From: Anastrepha obliqua
Taxonomy: Eukaryota > Arthropoda > Insecta > Diptera > Tephritidae
Length of the DNA: 64,000 nt
Assembly: GCF_027943255.1 (NCBI RefSeq)
Contig: NC_072896.1
Location: 65,800,501 to 65,864,500 of the forward strand
Reading direction: 5' to 3'
Below the pieces are notes generated by a model. The model saw nothing but the letters and a program-made list of their open reading frames with translations, was not told the origin of the DNA and made no database searches. The position numbers were made by a program, and so were the translations under genes. Of the stretch, positions 33,721-46,533 are shown one piece after another. The first letter of the stretch is position 1; every line of letters begins with the position of its first letter.

Positions 33721-33889
33721 CCATAAAAAGAACTATTGACTGAATAAAGAAGAAGACGAAGACTATTTTCATTCATGGATTGAAGTTTGAAGAATTATTT
33801 GTAGGATCAGTTTATTGTTCTGAAATGTTTCAAAATACTTCTATATTATATTCCAAACTTCCATAGCATCTTCAAATTGTTCCCCTCTG

Positions 33890-35225
33890 GCAGGCGAATT
33901 TTTGATATAGGCTGGTGTGCCTCATGGAAGCGTTCTCAGTTCACATGCGTGGATGATACTGCAATAATGTGCCGAAGCAATTGCCCAACAGAGGCCTCAG
34001 AAGTCTTACTATACCTTTAAATCTTGCGCAAGAATGGATTAGGAACTGGTGAAATAAAGTGAATGAAAAGAAACATAAACGAGGTAATAATCTTGAGTAT
34101 CTCTGCATCCTTGGGCAGATTCCCTACCTGAAAAAGGCACATTCAAAACATCATTTCTTCTATTATACAATACCATTAAAGGACGTTCACATATGCATTA
34201 ATTACCAATGTATCCATAAAATTTATCTACCCGTTCACATAGTTCACATATGGCAGATTACTTGCAAATTTGACAATCAGCTCTGAATACTGTTGTGTAA
34301 GGTTTTTCTTCATAGAAATTATTTTGGTGGATTATTTCGGTGTTTGTGGTTGGTTTAATTATTATTAACGATATGAAGAAAAGACAAGAAGAAGGAATAG
34401 CTAATTTAATTGCGCATTTGGCTGCTAATAATTAACAGTTGGAGGAAATCCGAGAACGACGTTCACTGAGGTTTCAAAAAATTAAGGTAGCAATACGCAT
34501 TCGAAGTTCGTTATAACATTTTATAATATGTAATGAGGACACGCGTTTATGGACAAACGCTTTTTTTCTGTTATATGAATTCATAGTGAATAATATCTAT
34601 CAAACATTTTATTAATATTATGTCTACAAACCTGTTTTCCTTGTCGGCATCCACAGAAAACACAGAGTTGTATTTCAAAAAGTGTGGTTATTATCTAGGA
34701 TTATTTTATAATCTCAGATTTTGGGAGAGAAATTTTTTATGGGAAATCTCCCTTTTTAATTACGGATTTGGAGTTAAGCACGTGAAATTAGATCATCTAA
34801 TTATATGTGATCGTAATATTATAAAGCTAATATGGATGTATGGTGTGAAACTTTGGGGCACTGCTAAAAACATGGCGCAATCGAACGTGGTGAGAACAAA
34901 ATATCGCCATGTTACGTCAAAGCATTCATTGAGATCTTCAAATACCCATGGTAGATGACGAAATCAAATATATCATAGAAAAATATCTCAAAAAGTGCAT
35001 ACCCTCCCGAACTCTCTTACTACCACTCTCGCCCAGTTATGTAAATGCCAAACCACGTCGCCAAAGAAATAGTCGCCCCTCGTTTATTGGAGATACGTAG
35101 GCAAAAATGAGGCTAACTAGCAGATAAACTGGATTAAGGTTTGAAAACCTACCGCTAGGCTTAAGTTTAGTCATAAGCGATTAAGTAAATATAACGGTAT
35201 ATTAAAAAAATATTTATGAAATTTA
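33890..35225 (+). mobile_element. Jockey/BS-like LINE fragments
   Basis: RT pieces on the plus strand: AGVPHGSVLSSHAW around 33910, the catalytic-box relic TCVDDTAIMCRSNCPTEASE at 33953-34005 (F-A-D-D type, now C-V-D-D), and LAQEWIRNW near 34030. After a stretch with no clear match come NIIKLIWMYGVKLWGTAKN (34820-34880), a KIPMVDDEIKYIIEKYLKK block and C-terminal text to about 35100, followed by an AT-rich 3' UTR. All frames are broken. Confidence 0.6.
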
Positions 35226-38200
35226 AAATGTAACTATGGATCCATGTCGAGAGATCTGTGTGTGTTTAACATTAGATATTTCCATTTATTGCATATCACT
35301 TGATGAAACGAAATGGAAAACAGTCTAAAGTCTCAAAATAGCGACACCTAACCGTCAATGCTCGTTTAAGGTACTCACTGCTATTGAGAGCATGCGGCTT
35401 TATTAGCTATAGAAAATCACTTGAGCGCCTCCAACTCACAGGAGACTAGAGAAAAAAGCTACCCGGTACTCGCCGAGTTTGTTAATTTGCTGCAAAAGAA
35501 ATTAATTTCTGTATTCCACTTCTCTGTTATCATGTTGCATAATTGAAATAAATTGCTTTCTGTAGCGCTCTCCGTTGGTCGAAAAATGGGGTGAAAAAGG
35601 GGTCCCTGCGAAAAATATGATATCAAATATTTCTTGATTTGAATCGTTATAACTTTCCTGTTCACAGCTAATACATAAGAGTGTATCAGTAACCATCAAT
35701 TTTAGTTTTAGTTAAATATTATAATTGCAAAAATTTCGTCAAAGTTGAGTTGTTGAAGTCTGCGGTGAGTTCATCTTATCAGATACCTTTTGGCTCATTA
35801 TAGGCAACAGTGGTAAAATTCTTGGCCCACGAACCGAAAAAAAGACTTTATTGATATACTCTTTCGATCAACATTTTATTTCAAAACTTAACTTTCGGGA
35901 TCTTTTTCAGACATAAGGCCACACAATACTTAACTTCCCACATTTTAAGCGCGAAATAGCTGTCAGTGTCGCAATACCACGTGACGATAAAGGAAATTAA
36001 CGGATTACCCACCTTTTACTAGCATGCAATATGGATATAATCAACTACCCTATTCGGCATATTTCCGAGCCTTTTCTACAGGAACTCAACACTTTCAAAA
36101 AATATTATTATTAAAAATACAGATGTTGCTGACGTCAGTTCTTTTTTTGCCATATATTCTAACTTCTACTATAATTTTTTTTTAAGCTTTTGTTAATATA
36201 ATTTTTTGTTATTTTCCTTCTTTTTCCTACATTTCGATTAATTCTTACTCGTTTGCGGAGTACCTGTTACTAACAGCGCCAATGTGATGGCAACAACCCT
36301 GAAAGCAAGAGTAAGTTATAAAGGAATTTGAAAGCTGCTTGCTTCTTTGAAAGGCAACAGCAACGATAACCATAATAATAACAGCGCTGTCAAAAGAATC
36401 TTAAGCCAAATTTTAGAACATCTCCAACTTCAGCTGAACTTCACTCGATTGAATACATCGGTCTCAACACACCTCACTAAAGAGTGACTGCTCTTCTTCC
36501 CTTTCCTTTGAAAATCGGCACAAGCAGCGTAAAACTGAATTTTAATTATAGGTTTCCGTTTCATTCACTGTTGGTGATGTTAATTTTTTCTCTGTTGGTT
36601 TGTTGTGCTTTCCGAGGTTGGTAGGTTGGCTTAAAAGATTTTCTGTTGTTGCCGCTTCGTAATTTTTGTGTTTAATTGAATTCTCTAGAAAGTGTGCGTG
36701 CGAGTCTAGTCGCTTCTTTGTAGAAGACATCTCTTGCAGACACATAGCTTGTCAGCTTTTTACTCGCCGCTATGGGAATTGCCGCTGCCGCCAGCCGCTA
36801 GCCCTCCTTTTTAATACACATTTAAATTTTTGAGTTGTGGGAATTAATTTTTTATTTTTTTATTACATATATTTTTGTTTTTTATCTGATCTTATCCTAA
36901 ATATCGCAAGCAGTATGCCCAAGCCCTGACGGGATAGATTACAGTAGTGGTAATCATTTAAACTGTTGCAGTTAATGTAATTCCCAGTTGTTTTTGCAGC
37001 ACTGCTGGGCAAGCTCAGGGCAAGCTATTGAGCTGCGGTACGTGTTTGGAATCTGTGCGTGTGTGAGGTCCTGTGAAAATTGATATGTTCGCTACTCCAT
37101 ATCAAAGTTTTTTAACCTGTTTATTTTTCCTTCTTTGTTTGTTATGTTTGAGGTTGTTGTTATTGCTGTTGTTGCTCATCCTGCCAGGGGGGTTGATCTA
37201 TCCTGCATGTTTACAGTTACTAAATTGAATTGTTGCCTAGACAAGAGCTGAATTGTGAGTGACTGTGATGTGCGGGCAAAAAGTAATTACACTTGATGGG
37301 CGCTGCTGCATGTGGCACGAATACCAGACGCATGCAACACACGAGTTGATATTGTATGTAGAGAAAAGAAAAAATTGCAATTTCGAGCGTTTAACTGCAC
37401 TATGCTGTGGGTGTTGCAACTATGTGGATGCGTGTGCTTCCCAGAGGCCGTCAATGGTAGCAGCTATGAAAAATTTAAGAGACGAACTTGAATTACACCG
37501 ATTTTAATAATTATTGGAAACTTGGCATATTTAGATGTTAATTCTTGTTATGTTTCAGCAAAAGAATATATAAAAAAAAGTCATCAACAGAAGAAAAAAA
37601 AAATAGTTTATATATGAAATATAAACCAAAATATATATTAGCAAAAATGAAGGAGTCTTAGAAGGCACAACAACAAGTGGTCGTGGACGCACATGATGGA
37701 AAGCATGGAAGTAAATACCGCATTTTTCTGGTAAAAGAAAATTATTTTATTACAATACATTATTATTATAGTTGGACCCAAAATATTCATAACGCGTGGC
37801 TCTTAGCCAACTCCCAGAAATAACCGAATTATGAAATATTAACATGTCCATAAACTCTGCGCACGTCTTAAAAATATTTTTAAATTGATTAAAATCACAA
37901 TATAAATTTATAGGTAGTTTATTTATTTATTTCTTAGTATTTTTTGTTACTTATTTATTATTATTTATTTTATTAGGAATTTTTCTCATTTTTATTCACT
38001 TTCCATTCTTTGTTATTATAATTGATAGGCTAGCGAACTCAGTTGCATATTTTATTTAAAAGTGGCAATAATTTGAAAATATTGAAAGCAAAGGAAAAAA
38101 AAACTTAGTTTATCGGAAAGTAAAATAATTATAGAATTGTGGAAACGGAAATTTTGACAAAGCTATTGGGAGAACGTATTCCTCTGTTCTTCTTTTAACA

Positions 38201-38375
38201 TCTAAACCCAGGTAATTTTTTAGACGAAAATAAATTTTGTATTTTAGGGATAAGCGATCGTCAAATTGTTTATAGCAAACCAGGAATTACTCTTGAGAAA
38301 CAAAACTCTTTTGGCACAGTCAAACACGGTGATGATAGAATATATCATCGCAAAAACTCATCCTATCTATTCAAA
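35226..38375. other. Gene-poor stretch, partly unique
   Basis: The blocks 36240-36800 and 36900-37510 are less AT-rich and look unique, with TTG/CAA-type simple sequence as in fly non-coding exons and promoters. A minus frame beginning MSSTKKRLDSHAHFL (about 36730) has no domain. 37540-38370 is AT-rich. No gene can be supported. Confidence 0.4.
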
Positions 38376-39327
38376 ATGATGAATCAAAGAACCTGTGTCA
38401 AATTTTGTGTGAAAAACGAAACTAACTGCGCGGATGCATTCCGAATGTTAACTGTGCCATACAACAGACGGTATTGGCCAATCGTCGAATCACCATTAGA
38501 GAAGTTGCTAAGGACCTAGACATATTGATTGGCTCATGCCATTCGATTTTTTTCAATGATTTGGGCATTAGACGGGTCACCACAAAAGTCGTACCAAAAC
38601 TGCTCAATTTCGACCAAAGCAGCATCGCATGAACATTGCTAATGATATGTTGGACTCTATCCGCGACGACCCAAATTTGCTCCAGAGGGTTATAACTGGT
38701 GACGAATCATGGGTTTATGCTTATGCCGTGGAAACCAAAGCTAAATCATCTCAATGGAAGCTGCGGCACTAACCAAGACCGAAAAAAGCGCGCCAAGTTC
38801 GGTCGACTGTAAAAGTTTTGCTTACCATTTTCTTCGATTGCAGGGACGTTGTTCATCACGAATTCTTGCCATAGGGTAAAATGGTCAATAATATTAGAAT
38901 ATTACCTGCAAGTTATGCGCAATTTGCGCGAAGCAATCAGTCAGAAACGCCCGGATTTGTGGAAGAACAAAAATTGGCTCTTGCATCACGACAACGCCCT
39001 TGCTCACACATCGTTACTTGTGCGCCAATTTTTGGCCAAAAACAACACACTAATGATACCCCAGCCACCGTACTCCCCAGATCTGGCCCCCTGTGACTTT
39101 TTCTTGTTCCTTAAACTGAAGAGGTCCATGAAAGGACGACGCTGCCCTACGATTGACGAGGTAAAGACGGCATCGAAGGAGGAGCTGAACAAGATAAAAA
39201 AAAATGATTTTTGAAGTACTTTGAAGATTAGAAAAAACGTTGGCACAATTGCAAAATAGATTTTAATGAATAAATAAATAATTTTTGAAAAAACACAAAA
39301 TTCGCTATACTTTTTGAACACACCTCG
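38376..39327 (+). pseudogene. mariner-family transposase, 5'-truncated element
   Basis: It opens with ATG-ATG at 38376 and MNQRTCVKFCVKNETNCADA, an N-terminus known from a SETMAR-like mariner branch. Then comes an internal deletion and, in shifting frames, ITIREVAKDLDILIGSCHSI and TTKVVPKLLNFDQSS. The blocks VITGDESWVYAYAVETKAKS (first Asp), NWLLHHDNALAHTSLL (second) and YSPDLAPCDFFLFLKLKR (third) follow; the last two stand 34 residues apart in one open frame (38849-39214). A right inverted-repeat-like end AGTATAGCGAATTTT (complement) closes at about 39327 before TA. No left end was found. Confidence 0.75.
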
Positions 39328-41344
39328 TATGTCAATTGGCAATAAGCATAAAATTACGTTTTGTGCTTCTGTGGGAATGGTTCTTAGGACTCCATTTATA
39401 TATAAGCTTGCTGTTCTTTCACGAGCCAATCTTTTCACAATTATATTTTTAAAAAGTGTTGATGGTGTTTACGCTTAGTCCACTTGAACCACTTTAGCAA
39501 ACGATGCTGCAAATAGATATGTCACTCTGAGTGACGCATTTGTTTTATTTTTGTTTCTACTTACTGTGATGGATTCAAAGAGCTTACACTTACAATGTAC
39601 TTAAGTTAAAGAAATAATTCTGAAAGTCACTCCAAATTCAATAAGAAGCAGTGGTTTTAGTCGAAGAAGTGCAAATTACTTGATTTTCTTAGTTCCAAAC
39701 CATTTTCTTGACAAACTGTATAAATAAATAATTGCATGTGCCTTTGGAGAATTGAAGACGTGTATGGTAAACGAATAATAAGCACCTAGTCAGACTCGCT
39801 TACTTAAACAATGGGGCTTTATTACTCATTATAGACACCTTATAACCTTCACACTTGCGCTTAAAAGAAAAAAAGAAGAAATTCGTTTCAAATAAAAAAA
39901 AATTAATTGCGCTATATCAGTCAACGCGCGATTTTTGCTCCATTAAAACAGGAAGATAAAAAGCGTTTGTAACCTTGAGAAGGTAGTGAGAAAAATAGAA
40001 AATTTATTGCTTAAATTTCTATTCATCCGTACTTATGTGTGTATGCCTACGGATAGTTATTGGAATTACATTATTTCTTTCATTTTAACAAGATAAAAAA
40101 GCAAATAAAATTTAGCTATCCGAAAATTATACGCCACCAACAATGGGGGCACAACATAGTGACACACTTTGCTACCATGGAAATGCATAAAATTAAACAA
40201 CTAACAGATGCCAGAAGCAATCACGAAATTATACGCTGGTGAATTGTAAAAATAAAATTAAAAGCCTCTGATAATTGGTGAATACGAACGGTCAAAGTGT
40301 GTCGCAACTAACTACTTGCTTATACTCACCCATACATACATATGCAGATACAAACACACACCCCTGTGGGAATACAAAATAGCGAAAAGTGCCAATGAAC
40401 AAAGTGGGCGAGCATGAAAATTATTGATTGTTAGCAATTACTGATTGACAGTTGGTGCCTCAATAACAGTAATGCAATAGCTTTCAAACTTGCAGCGTGC
40501 CACTGGTGGCACATTCACCTATGAAGTGAATGTCAAGTTCGCATTGAGGAAGAAATTCACAGAAAGCATTCTTAACGCCGCTTCGCATACCCATAATCTT
40601 GCATGTGCGTGTGCATGTGTGCGAATTGTTTTAGTGATTGCATGAAAGTGGCAAGTAAAAGTGGCTCAAAATGGTGCTGTAGGTATTTATATTATAGTAC
40701 TCGTAGCATACGAATGGAAATGCCATTTAGACGGACAATAATTTTTTTACTCAATTCATGAAGAACTGCTCGTGCAACATTCACTTGACGGCAACCATGA
40801 GATTATGAAATCAAGAACTTTCATACTTCCCACAGCAATGCGTGAGAACGATTAGCAGCGTATAGCATGCAGCAAGGCAAATCGTTTTAAATGAAGACAT
40901 TAATCTTTGCGGAAATACTAAGCATAAAGACACACGCAAAATCCCTCTGGAGTCGCTGCCATACATTTCCTACATTACTTGCATAAACACTCATATAAGC
41001 TGCAGAGTATTTCATTCTCGGACAGCCAAAGAATGGTCAAAATATTCTAATACTGGGAATGCTTATGCAACGATACAAATGGTACCACAAACGTTGGACG
41101 GAATATAATCTGTGTACATATATATATATATATACCTATATATATACCTATATATATATATATTATATAAGTATATGTATGTCCATATGTGCAGTGGTAC
41201 ATTTTGGTTTATTTTATTCTTGTTTGTATAACACCTTGCAGCAAAGGTTATCGCTTCGCCTGAAGGCGCTTCTTTCAGTTGAGGTTTTTAAACGATTTTT
41301 GCTTCTTAAAATTCGTACTGTTGTTTTGTATTCATGTGCATATA
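39328..41344. other. Gene-poor stretch with a TA microsatellite
   Basis: Mostly unique non-coding sequence; 40280-41040 is less AT-rich. A TA-rich microsatellite occupies about 41119-41170. No supported gene. Confidence 0.4.
41119..41170. repeat. TA microsatellite
   Basis: Runs of TA interrupted by two ACC spacers (TATACCTATATA). Overlapping open frames here are artefacts of the repeat. Confidence 0.8.
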
Positions 41345-42525
41345 TTGGGTAGTCGAAAAAGTCTTTTCGTATTTCTAATCAAACTTGAACTCATTTTTTT
41401 TATATTTATAATGAATTTTATTAAACCAAATATGTACCATTTTGGTCGACCACCTTTTGCCATTATTCTTATAGAGGCATTATTCCATCAGTGTAAAACT
41501 TTTATGGTTTCTCGGCGAAAAACTGCGACAAGTAATTTTCACAGTTTTCTCTAGAAGCCTACTTACTCCCAGTTTTTGCCGAGTCATCAAAGATGTGTGT
41601 GGCCTAGCGTTGGCCTGATGTAAGACGACGCCCTTTCTGCTGATCAGTTCTGGCCGTTTTTTTCGATTGCTTGATTCAATCTCATCAGTTGTTGACAGTA
41701 AAGTGTAGAATCAATCATTCGAGCAGGCTGGAGCAGCTCATAGTGGATGATTCCTTTCGAATCCCACAAAATACACAGCATAACCTTTCGAGGCGTATAT
41801 CCTGGCTTTGCGACCATTTCCTGAGCTTCACCACCCTTGCACCATGATCTTTTTCGCACATTATTGTCGTATTTGATCCACTTTTCGTCTCCTGTTACCA
41901 TTCTCTTCAGAAATGGTTCGATTTCATTTCGTTTCAGCAAAGAATCGCAGATGTTAATTCGGTCCATTAAATTTTTCACAGACAATTCATGTGGTACCCA
42001 AACATCGAGCTTCTTTTTGTAACCAGCATTTTTTAAATGGTTCAAAACCGTTTGATGATGAATGTTTAGTGCCTCGGCGATGTCATGGCAGCTTACGTGA
42101 TAGTCCTGGTCAATCTTTTCCATAATTCCATCGACTTTTTCAACGATAGGTCGACCGGAGCGAGGTGCATCTTTCACATCGGAATTTCCAGAACGGAAGC
42201 GAGCGAACCATTGTTGTGCTACGCGAACTGACGATGCTGCATCTCCGTAAACTTCACAAATTTCATTGGTGGCTTGCGTGGCATTCTTCCCTTTTTTATA
42301 CACAAATTTCAACATATAGCGAATTTCTTCATTATTTTCAATCATTTTTGAACAGCTATAACTTTTTTTCAACTTCTCCGAATAATTTTTTTTGGTTAAA
42401 TGAAACTTAAAATATCACCTTTCTAACACCATATGATATGACACAATGTGATGGGTAGCACTGGAGATAGATAACTCCAACGACATCTATTTACAAAATA
42501 CGAAAAGACTTTTTCGACTATCCAA
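41345..42525 (-). mobile_element. mariner element with complete ends
   Basis: Inverted ends TTGGGTAGTCGAAAAAGTCT (41345) and its near-perfect complement ending at 42525, one mismatch in the first 20 bases. They are flanked by TA at 41343-41344 and 42526-42527. The 1,181 bp length is about 100 bp short of a typical mariner, matching the deletion seen in the transposase. Confidence 0.9.
41421..42345 (-). pseudogene. mariner transposase lacking the third catalytic Asp region
   Basis: From Met at 42345 (MIENNEEIRYMLKFVYKKGK) one frame runs to 41644: a first helix-turn-helix, DAPRSGRPIVEKVDG, a second helix-turn-helix, VWVPHELSVKNLMDRI, and RMVTGDEKWIKYDNN with the first catalytic Asp. A frameshift in a 7-A run then leads to VVLHQANARPHTSLMTR, where the second Asp of the usual H-H-D-N-A-R-P-H is changed to Ala. 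The Y-S-P-D-L-A-P-x-D region is deleted; text resumes as SQFFAEKP and ends near 41421 after several stops. Two catalytic Asp are thus lost. Confidence 0.85.
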
Positions 42526-42527
42526 TA

Positions 42528-43369
42528 TTTTATTGCTGTATTGACTAAGTATCAGGTATATAAGCTAAAAGGTATTATTTAAATTATTGGCATTGTTCGA
42601 ATTTTTTTGAATTTCTTAAACTTTTTGAGAAAAGGGATTTAAAAAAGCAATCAAATATAAACGGTACCTGGGAAAAATCTAAATGGAATTTATAAAATAC
42701 GAAACAAGCTCATGCCATTTAAATACAGCGAAAGTATGAGCTGTATGAAAATAATGTAAGTCTAATTTTTTAGTTACATGAGAATTATCAATATGGATAA
42801 CCATGGTTTGACATGACTGAGAATGACAAACTGACAACTCTTCCAAATTGTGGAAATTTACTTTGAAAAAAAAAAAAAAATCTGTTAAGGAATCTCATTG
42901 AGCGATGTGTTCAAGAGGATGCCGAAGTGTCCATTTGTCGTTGTTCACCATGCTCCAGCTATTTTGTATTTTAAAGATGACTTAGTAGACGGTGTAGATC
43001 TGGCCGAGTACAGCACAAAACTCTAAAAGCTTTTCTTTTTTTAATTTTTCCAACTTATATTTTGCTAATTTTTTTCAAAAAATTACGTGTAGGTAGAGTT
43101 TTCTCGTTTTGAACTAAAAATTAATTAAAGAGAACTTTAAATACTTGTATATGAGGCTTACACCATCCCTTTTATAGAACCGTCCCACAATTCTAAATCG
43201 GCTTAAAAAAGCAAAGTTATAAGTTCTTAATGAAGAAAATACCGAAAACCCGGGTTTTTAATAATAAATACAACTTTTTGTTGATATATGAAAAATGTAT
43301 GCTGTTTTATGCTATAGATCTCCAATGTCTTATATGCCATCATAAAAGTGTATGATTTTTTTCTTTCAT
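42528..43369. other. Non-coding, no feature seen
   Basis: AT-rich, without supported genes or recognised repeats. Confidence 0.35.
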
Positions 43370-43740
43370 TTTATATCACCGTGACATAAAAGGCTTTGCT
43401 GATATTGCTAAAATTCCAAGTGGATCATTCGGTAAAACTTCGAAAGATGTTTGTGCCTGAAAAAGTTTAATTTTATTTTATGCTCGCTAAATTTGTAACA
43501 AATATCGTTCCATAACTTCCCTGTTCGTCTGACTTAGCAAAGTATGACGTTCGACTATTCCCTAAGCTCAAGAACATGTTCCGCATACACAGTTTTGACA
43601 TAATCGGAAGGATAAGAATTGAAAAACATTTCGTAAAACAGTTTTAATAGTTATTTCGAGAATTGGAAAATCCAATTGGCACAAATGCTTAGACAGTGAT
43701 GAAATAAATTTAGAAGAATAACTAAAGGCTTTAGAATTTT
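43370..43740 (+). pseudogene. Old mariner-family transposase relic
   Basis: The plus strand reads (stops ignored) IKGFADIAKIPSGSFGKTSK, like the second helix-turn-helix of SETMAR-type mariners. Then follow LPCSSDLAKYDVRLFPKLKN (43515-43575), matching the third Asp block Y-S-P-D-L-A-P-x-D-x-x-L-F-P-K-L-K, and a RIRIEKHFVKQF segment. The region between, with the first two Asp, is deleted. Strongly decayed. Confidence 0.5.
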
Positions 43741-44683
43741 AACATAAACATTTTCACCTAACGTTTTGGTGCCAATAGTCTCAAAAATAAATATAAAAAT
43801 CTTGAAGAAAATATGTATGCAAATTTGTATATGTGTTTGTTTGAGTTTTCTTCGTATCTGAGTTCTTTATAAATGTATCCTTGAAATTTACTCCTTAACT
43901 TGAATATATTCATACAAAAAATATTTAACATCAAAATGCTTAAAAGCAATTGCGCTTTGAATTGAATATGCACCACTGTAAATTCATGTGTACATATGTG
44001 GCTATTAGTCATAGCAAATGCCTGTCATTTTGTCGGTTGGTCAACTTTTAATTTTCTTTTGCATCATTTTATTGGACTTAATTTTTCACGCGCTTTCATG
44101 TCACACAATAATTAATGCGCATACACGAAGAGGAAATGGAATCGATTGCCCTGATGGTCTTCCTCTGACTATGATACGAGTACCTGTTGCTAGTGCAGTT
44201 GCTGCCCGATGCGACTTGGAGTACTTTAGTGCGTTGTACTTCTAATACCCGTACGCTTGTTGTACTTATCTGTGGAAAGAATTCGCAAGCAGATTAAATA
44301 CAAATTTGCTTGACACTGAGCTGATGTTTATTGCCTATTGAAAGAGACGAAGTCGCTGTGTGAGGAGGTAACTAAGAGAGCAAATGATGAGAAAATTAAT
44401 AATATCGCCAGGGATAATTTTAATTGAAATGTAGCCTCAATGTATCATTAACGATTCCGTCAATAGTTAGAGTACTGGCTAAATGAAATTTCAATTCAAT
44501 TTGAAACTAAATACTTCTTATACGGAACTTCACAATCCGTACTTAAGTTTTGCTGCAAGAAAATCTTAACTAAGCTCAATTTCAGATGGAGTAATCGTTG
44601 TGTTTCACATTCGGAGCTCAAGTTCTATAACGTTTGTGGTGGAAATAAAAAAAATTGTGAATAAAACTTAAATATTAAAAGGC
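43741..44683. other. Non-coding, no feature seen
   Basis: No supported gene or known repeat; mixed AT-rich sequence. Confidence 0.35.
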
Positions 44684-44899
44684 TCAATGGAGCAATTTCG
44701 CTTTGTGGTGCGAAATTACTGTTAAAACTCGAGACACAGTACTCTTCGGTACTCCAAATAAATCTGCTCCTGTCTTCAACATACTTTTCGTAGCATAAAA
44801 GCGCAGCGCAATCAAAAATATTGGTTCTGGCCATGGGGCATTATTCCTAGAAGAACTGTGAATATCACTGAATCGCAGTAGGTACATTTGATGTACCAC
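44684..44899 (-). pseudogene. PIF/Harbinger (HARBI1-like) nuclease fragment
   Basis: The minus strand encodes WPEPIFLIALRFYATKSMLK, then TGADLFGVPKSTVSRVLTVI and a stop. L-R-F-Y-A-T-x-S-M-L followed by G-V-x-K-S-T-V-S-R is the helix-turn-helix region preceding the catalytic core of Harbinger-type transposases. The catalytic part is missing. A further minus frame directly upstream (45123-44812) has no recognised match. No inverted ends found. Confidence 0.65.
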
Positions 44900-45612
44900 C
44901 AGGTTTTGTGCTTAATTTCCGCACATCCCCGGTGGTTTCTTTGTTTACCAGGAATCGATTGAGGATATCTATCCCGTCTTTCAACTTGAAGAATTTTGGC
45001 TGGCGTCGTGTTATGGATCCCTCTCATAGTAACATCACATTGTATCAAATTCACTGACTCGGTAGGAGGTAAATTAAATGTATCTTTGAGTAGGTAATTG
45101 AAAAATCCGTGTGTGCTATTCATACAACATTAAGGCAACGCAACTGCAGCATCAACATGTGGCAACATATGAGTTTGAATGGAAAATTATAAAATTATTA
45201 CTTCATTTTTGTTAGAATTACCTTTCCATAGTCACCACATCAAAAACACGAATCATTTGTCATTCTACACATGGAATTGTGGCTTTGTATTAATCTATAA
45301 GTCGAAATCGAAAAACAAAAAACTCAACTGCTCAGCATGGGCAAACACTTCCATACGCACATACATACATACATAAAGAGGTTGTATGAAACAGCAGAGT
45401 TTGCATGCGAACTAGTCGCTTTCGAGTCTGCAATAAATCAAAGCCAATATATTTTTTCTCCCTTTCTCTTTGGGTCAAAATGAAAAAAGTGCTCTCGCCT
45501 AAGACCTGACAACTGTATGCCGTTTGAAATACAATAGCTTATCGAATTTGTCACACGAAATCATCATTCCGTCAGACAGAAGACTGTTGATATGTGGGCG
45601 TGCATTAATTTG
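44900..45612. other. Mostly unique sequence upstream of a TATA box
   Basis: Contains a short ACAT simple repeat at about 45358-45375. The rest looks unique. No supported gene. Confidence 0.35.
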
Positions 45613-45622
45613 CTATATAAGG
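45613..45622 (+). promoter_or_regulatory. TATA box of a candidate promoter
   Basis: CTATATAAGG is a strong TATA-type element. A start near 45640-45650 would give a short leader ending at 45672 before a GTGAGT donor. The tight TATA-leader-donor arrangement is common in small fly secretory and cuticle genes. The link to the ORF at 46534 is inference. Confidence 0.4.
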
Positions 45623-45789
45623 ATTACTCGCCCAATATTAAAGCAGACAAATTACGGCATTGAATTCAAACAGTGAGTAGAACAAAATAAAAATGGTGTA
45701 TAGAAAAATTTAAACTCTAAGAAAATAATTAAATTCATGTTTTCTGCACAATCATTTCTTTTATAATATTCTGAGCAATCAACTTCGAT

Positions 45790-46490
45790 GGCAAGCTAAA
45801 TTAAAAAGTCTTAATTATAAATTGAAAATTCAAAAACTCCAAATTAAAAATTAAAAGACTAAATTCCAAATTCGAGTTACGAAATTATTAGAAATTCAAA
45901 ATTCTAAATTAACAAATCCAAATTCAAAATTCAAATTTAAAAATTCAATTCCAACGTTGCGATATAAAATTAAAGTTCCATCTCTATCTAAATTCAAAAT
46001 CCACATTTCAGAATTTCAAATTAAATATTCAACATATTCAAAACTCATAACTCAAAATTCTGAATTCGAAATGTAACGTTTCAAATTCCAAAATCGTAAT
46101 TCTAAATTCCAAATTTTTAACTATAAATTAAAAATTCACAACTCAATTTCAAAATTGTAGAACCAAAAATTCGGAAATAAAAACTAAAAATTCAAATTTT
46201 AATAGTCAAAATTTAAAGTTGAATTTTAAAAATCTCTGTTTTCAAAATTAATAATTGTAAATTCGAAACTCAAATTTCAAAATTGAAAACTAAAAGTTTG
46301 AATCTCTAAATTAGAAATTCAAAATTTAAAGTCCAAAATGAAAAATTCAAAAATATTAATTATAAATTCGATATTTAAAACTTAAAATGCAGATTTTAAA
46401 ACTATTAATTGAATATTGAAAATTTAATATTCTGAATTCTAAAATCAAAATTCAAAATTTCAAATTCAAAATTACGGATTCTAAATTTGA
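45790..46490. repeat. Degenerate AAATTC-type array
   Basis: About 700 bp built almost wholly from variants of AAATTC, AAAATTC and TTCAAAATT with irregular spacing, very low in G. No exact period is visible, so it is a cryptic simple repeat rather than a clean minisatellite. It lies between the candidate leader donor at 45673 and the acceptor-like CTTCCAG at 46519. Confidence 0.75.
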
Positions 46491-46533
46491 ACCGCAAAAT
46501 TGCAAATAGTTCTTCCAGTTTTCGTAAAATTTG

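Noticed and set aside
36542..36745. Minus-strand ORF containing MSSTKKRLDSHAHFL
   Set aside because: Polar Asn/Thr/Lys composition typical of untranslated fly sequence; no domain and no splice signals.
41059..41352. ORF rich in Tyr, Ile and Thr repeats
   Set aside because: Translation of the TA microsatellite; not a protein.
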